Positions 4,719 through 6,295 of a stretch of 6,295 bases of DNA are shown piece by piece. Position numbers and translations under genes: made by a program. Source of the stretch: Chloroflexota bacterium (GTDB taxonomy: Bacteria; Chloroflexota; Dehalococcoidia; Lucifugimonadales; JADFKI01); NCBI GenBank assembly GCA_009838595.1, contig VXRI01000024.1, positions 1 through 6,295 of the forward strand, in the 5' to 3' direction. Each line of letters starts with the position of its first letter. Position 1 is the stretch's first letter. The notes beneath the pieces are model-generated. The model made no database searches and was not told the origin of the DNA. It worked only from the letters and a program-made list of their open reading frames with translations.

Positions 4719-6143
4719 CTATTTGCGGAAAATCGCGTTGCCTTCGCGCCGCCAGTTTAGCTGCAGCAGCGTGCTAGAAGTCAGCAACTTCTCGAGCGTC
4801 GGGTATTCCGACTCGCTCAACTTGGCAGCGCCGAGAATCTTCGCGGCGTCCGATGCGGCTGACCGCCCTGCTATCTTATCCACATCGCGCTTCGCCCATG
4901 CCTCATCAACCAGCACTTCCCAGTTGACTTGCGCCGCAACACCATTTGTCTCGGCGTTGGTATCCGGCTTAGGCTGCTCGGGCTTTTGCGACGATACCTT
5001 GTCCTGATCGACGCTCTGTTTTGGCTGTGCGAGCGATTCCGCGCCTGCTGCTACTGGCACGGAGTCTGAGATTGCAACATCATCGATTCCGACTGGCTTT
5101 TCATCGCTTGCCGGCAGGCTCTCATTCCGGCCTGCCTGCGGTCTGGTGGAACCGAGCAAGCGGCGACCGGACCTGCTTCTGCGCTCCCCCTGTCTGCGGA
5201 CAGCGTTAGGCTTGGCACGGATGGGCGATGGCTTGCCTTGTTCTGCCGGTTCTGGCGCTGCCGCTGCTGTTGTCTGCGGCGTGTCTCCTTCTTGCTCTGC
5301 TTCCCTCGCCGGATCGACAAGCCTTGCGGCGCGGTTCTCGTTGTCGGCGCTGACCGGCGGCGGAGTGATGTGTTCCCTACCGGTAAAATGCACGACTACA
5401 TCGCCGCTGCCGTCCTTTGGGCGTGTCATCTCAATGACATCGGTGTGTGCTTCCAGGAACTGGTTGAACGCGCGATACTTCAAGTCCTTGAAGTTAAAGC
5501 TCGGTTCGATGCGGCGCATTGTCTGGTACAACTTGGAGCCGACGACCTCGCCGGACTCGTCCATTGATGCGTCCATCGCACGCTGCAATAGCGAGCGTGC
5601 TTCCGTTTCAGGATTGGAAGCGGAAGATGTTTGCCTACCGTTTCGTCGGTAGTTTCTGCGGCGCGACGGGCTGGAAGAGTGCGATGTTGGCTGCTTTTCC
5701 GCAGTGTCCAGGAAGATGTAGCGGTCGCAACTCTTGATTAGCGTGGGCGAAGTCGCCTCGCGCCGCCCTGCGACGATGACGCTTTTGCCGGACGAGCGCA
5801 ACTTACCAACGAGTGGCACGAAGTCGCTGTCGGAGGAGACAATGACGAAAGTGTCGATGGGGTTGTTGTAGAGTAAGTCGATGGCTTCGATGGCGAGCCG
5901 GATGTCGCTGGAGTTCTTGCCAGACTTATTAGAGTGATATTGGTGGATGGGTTCGATGCCAAGCTCGAGGAGTTGGTCCTGTTTGTTGCGTTGGACCGAC
6001 CAGTCGCCGTATGCCCGCCGGATTATCACGCGGCCCACATCGGAGAGCTGGTCGAGCAGGCGCTGAATGGCATCAAGCCCGACATTTTCGTAGTCGATTA
6101 AGACTGCAAGATTTGAGTCAACCAAAGTCTCATTTCCGTTCAT
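4719..6143 (-). CDS. NYN-domain (PIN-like) protein with OST-HTH/LOTUS domain
   Basis: A 474-residue protein with an N-terminal NYN domain (about 11-147), a PIN-like nuclease fold acting on RNA in known members. Acidic residues sit where the metal site is expected: Asp17 in LIDYENVG, Asp80 in NSSDIRLAIEA, and Asp105/Asp107 in VSSDSDFVPL. After a Ser/Arg-rich linker (148-178), residues 179-254 look like an OST-HTH/LOTUS domain, an RNA-binding winged helix (LLQRAMDAS, then SKLYQTMRRIEPSFNF). Residues 258-400 are low complexity with a basic patch at 309-339 (RRQGERRSRSGRR). Residues 405-474 are again ordered-looking and helical; I do not recognise this part. Cytoplasmic, with no signal peptide or membrane segment. 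It heads the run leading to coaX from its own promoter. The ATG at 6143 has only a weak GAGA (6149-6152). The specific RNA target is unknown. Confidence 0.88.
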   Translation of the reverse strand: MNGNETLVDSNLAVLIDYENVGLDAIQRLLDQLSDVGRVIIRRAYGDWSVQRNKQDQLLELGIEPIHQYHSNKSGKNSSDIRLAIEAIDLLYNNPIDTFVIVSSDSDFVPLVGKLRSSGKSVIVAGRREATSPTLIKSCDRYIFLDTAEKQPTSHSSSPSRRRNYRRNGRQTSSASNPETEARSLLQRAMDASMDESGEVVGSKLYQTMRRIEPSFNFKDLKYRAFNQFLEAHTDVIEMTRPKDGSGDVVVHFTGREHITPPPVSADNENRAARLVDPAREAEQEGDTPQTTAAAAPEPAEQGKPSPIRAKPNAVRRQGERRSRSGRRLLGSTRPQAGRNESLPASDEKPVGIDDVAISDSVPVAAGAESLAQPKQSVDQDKVSSQKPEQPKPDTNAETNGVAAQVNWEVLVDEAWAKRDVDKIAGRSAASDAAKILGAAKLSESEYPTLEKLLTSSTLLQLNWRREGNAIFRK

Positions 6144-6175
6144 ATATTCTCTGGTGGGTTTCGATTACTGCAAGT

Positions 6176-6205
6176 ATTATATCACCTTTATCAGAGCGAT
6201 GGCAC
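6176..6205 (-). promoter_or_regulatory. Extended -10 promoter upstream of the NYN gene
   Basis: A perfect TATAAT (6176-6181) is preceded by TGA (6182-6184), giving the extended -10 form TGNTATAAT. GTGCCA (6200-6205) lies 18 bases upstream and matches four of six bases of TTGACA. Transcription would start near 6169, leaving a 5' leader of about 25 bases before the ATG at 6143. It probably drives the NYN gene, coaX, coaBC and the tautomerase, since no other convincing promoter is seen in that run. Confidence 0.7.
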
Positions 6206-6295
6206 AATGCGTTTTCGAGACGATTCCAGGCGATAACGACTATCTAACCCGATGTGCAAGTTTTCAGTTTAGCAGTTTGGAGATTTGCAGAGGTG

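Noticed and set aside
6289..6295. GAGGTG at the window's right edge as a ribosome binding site for a plus-strand gene
   Set aside because: It resembles a Shine-Dalgarno core, but no start codon is inside the window, so nothing can be supported.

Overview
The window is one block of housekeeping genes, all on the minus strand, with no mobile elements, CRISPR arrays, tRNA or rRNA genes. Read in the direction of transcription (high to low coordinates) the order is: an NYN/LOTUS-type RNA-binding or RNase protein (6143-4719), type III pantothenate kinase coaX (4627-3863), the bifunctional CoA enzyme coaBC (3778-2582), a small 4-oxalocrotonate tautomerase-like protein (2530-2345), a tryptophan-specific T-box riboswitch with its own promoter (2328-1982), tryptophanyl-tRNA synthetase trpS (1868-810), and the first 247 codons of anthranilate synthase component I, trpE, which runs off the window at position 1.

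The block falls into two transcription units. The first starts from an extended -10 promoter at 6176-6205 and probably covers the NYN gene, coaX, coaBC and the tautomerase; CoaX phosphorylates pantothenate, and CoaBC adds cysteine and decarboxylates to give 4'-phosphopantetheine, so steps 1 to 3 of CoA synthesis sit together. The second starts at about 2292 with a roughly 310-nt T-box leader. Its specifier codon is UGG (Trp), its T-box bulge begins UGGC (fits a tRNA with discriminator G73), and its antiterminator and terminator are clearly mutually exclusive. It controls trpS and, by position, very probably trpE: uncharged tRNA-Trp would switch on both charging and synthesis of tryptophan.

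The organism is a bacterium of moderate GC. Transcriptional T-box control of trpS, a type III pantothenate kinase, a CoaBC with PAMD and ASG in place of the usual PAMN and ACG, and an NYN-LOTUS protein together suggest Chloroflexota (for example the Dehalococcoidia/SAR202 side), but this is inferred from memory of families, and Firmicutes-like or other T-box-bearing lineages cannot be excluded.

The most notable items are the T-box governing a trpS-trpE pair, the NYN-LOTUS protein with an unrecognised C-terminal domain beside CoA genes, the altered catalytic motifs in the CoaC half of CoaBC, and structured or short-ORF-bearing leaders in front of coaX and trpS. Positions 6206-6295 hold nothing I can assign beyond being upstream of the first promoter.
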